A stretch of DNA of 32,564 nt from Pseudolabrys sp. (GTDB lineage Bacteria > Pseudomonadota > Alphaproteobacteria > Rhizobiales > Xanthobacteraceae), in the NCBI GenBank assembly GCA_030655215.1, contig JAURVZ010000092.1, positions 1 through 32,564 on the forward strand, given 5' to 3'. The translations under genes and the position numbers were made by a program. Each line of letters starts with the position of its first letter. Position 1 is the stretch's first letter. Of this stretch, positions 32,083-32,564 are shown in pieces. The notes beneath the pieces were generated by a model that was not told the origin of the DNA, did not search any database, and saw nothing but the letters and a program-made list of their open reading frames with translations.

Positions 32083-32097
32083 TTTCCGGGAGATGTC

Positions 32098-32564
32098 ATG
32101 AACCGCCTTGTTAAGTTTGCCCTCGCGCTCGCCCTGACGGCTGTAGTCGCCGCGCCGGCTTTGGCGCAAGCGCCGAAACTGCCGGCCGGCACTGACCCGC
32201 AGAACGCGCTGGTCATCGACACTACCAAGGGCCGCATCATCATCAAGCTGCGCCCCGACATTGCGCCGCAGCACGCCGAGCGCCTCAAGCAGCTCGCCCG
32301 CGACGGCTTCTACGACAATGTGCCGTGGCACCGCGTCATGGACGGCTTCATGGCGCAAACCGGCGACGGCAAGAACTTCAACGGCACTGGCGGCTCGAAA
32401 TATCCGAACCTGAATGCCGAATTCACCCAGACGCCTTACGCGCGCGGCGTTGTCGGCATGGCCCGCGGCGGCGCGCCGAACTCGGCCAATTCGCAGTTCT
32501 TTATCGTCATCGGCGAGGCCTCGTTCCTCAATGGCCAGTACACCGTGATCGGCAATGTCGTGTC
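32098..32564 (+). CDS. Exported cyclophilin-type peptidyl-prolyl isomerase, 3' truncated
   Basis: The first 155 residues of a periplasmic cyclophilin that speeds cis-trans turning of X-Pro bonds during folding. The signal peptide is cut after A-P-A-L-A (about residue 23). Active-site landmarks are F-Y-D-N-V-P-W-H-R-V-M-D-G-F-M-A-Q-T-G-D-G (with the catalytic Arg), G-V-V-G-M-A-R-G-G-A-P-N-S-A-N-S-Q-F-F-I and F-L-N-G-Q-Y-T-V-I-G. CGGGAG precedes the ATG. The end of the gene lies outside the window. It probably shares a transcript with coaD. PpiA-like is the closest name, but the exact orthologue cannot be fixed from this part. Confidence 0.92.
   Translation, partial: MNRLVKFALALALTAVVAAPALAQAPKLPAGTDPQNALVIDTTKGRIIIKLRPDIAPQHAERLKQLARDGFYDNVPWHRVMDGFMAQTGDGKNFNGTGGSKYPNLNAEFTQTPYARGVVGMARGGAPNSANSQFFIVIGEASFLNGQYTVIGNVV

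Overview
The window reads as chromosomal DNA of an alphaproteobacterium of the order Hyphomicrobiales (Rhizobiales), most likely near the Bradyrhizobium / Rhodopseudomonas / Pseudolabrys group. This is inferred from high GC with strong G/C third-position bias, GAAC-N7-GAAC type SOS boxes, small Omp25-like porins, the gyrA ... coaD - peptidyl-prolyl isomerase order, and palindromic intergenic repeats of a type common in that group. No tRNA, rRNA, CRISPR array, transposase or integrase is visible.

Layout. 1-5.0 kb: the end of a MaoC-type hydratase and an msrQ-like haem membrane protein (+), then on the minus strand a conserved unknown protein, a fatty-acid hydroxylase/sterol desaturase family protein, a small GNAT protein, a ribbon-helix-helix protein and a PAS-PAS-HTH regulator. 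5.1-7.2 kb: a minus-strand pair, a voltage-gated-type K+ channel with a C-terminal zinc ribbon overlapping a 2-keto-4-pentenoate hydratase-like gene, preceded by a small Cys-rich unknown. 7.2-7.7 kb: a non-coding, strongly structured repeat. 7.7-10.4 kb: a small HTH protein, a single-domain rhodanese, a markedly lower-GC gene encoding a membrane-anchored macro-domain protein, and a small secreted protein.

10.4-23.3 kb: uvrA (minus) and ssb (plus), each with its own perfect SOS box, separated by about 9.5 kb. That interval holds a sulfonate-type binding protein translationally coupled to a four-domain rhodanese protein, a 1299-residue autotransporter built of internal repeats, two tandem outer-membrane beta-barrel paralogues with twin terminators, and a 0.8 kb regulatory region. 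23.3-25.4 kb: a CNNM/CBS (HlyC/CorC) membrane protein and a MarC family protein (minus). 25.6-32.6 kb: gyrA, a lower-GC orphan gene, a LysE exporter, a GGDEF protein, a secreted ankyrin protein whose ribosome site lies inside a terminator-like hairpin, a small secreted protein, coaD and a truncated exported cyclophilin.

Functionally the core is DNA repair/replication (uvrA, ssb, gyrA) and CoA synthesis. Around it sit envelope genes (autotransporter, porins, transporters), a sulfur-handling pair, and small regulators. The most unusual item is the TM-macro-TM protein at 8623-9870: a recognisable macrodomain fold with altered ligand-loop residues, anchored in the membrane, in a gene of foreign-looking composition. 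It could be an ADP-ribose-type nucleotide sensor or effector, but no partner enzyme is visible beside it.
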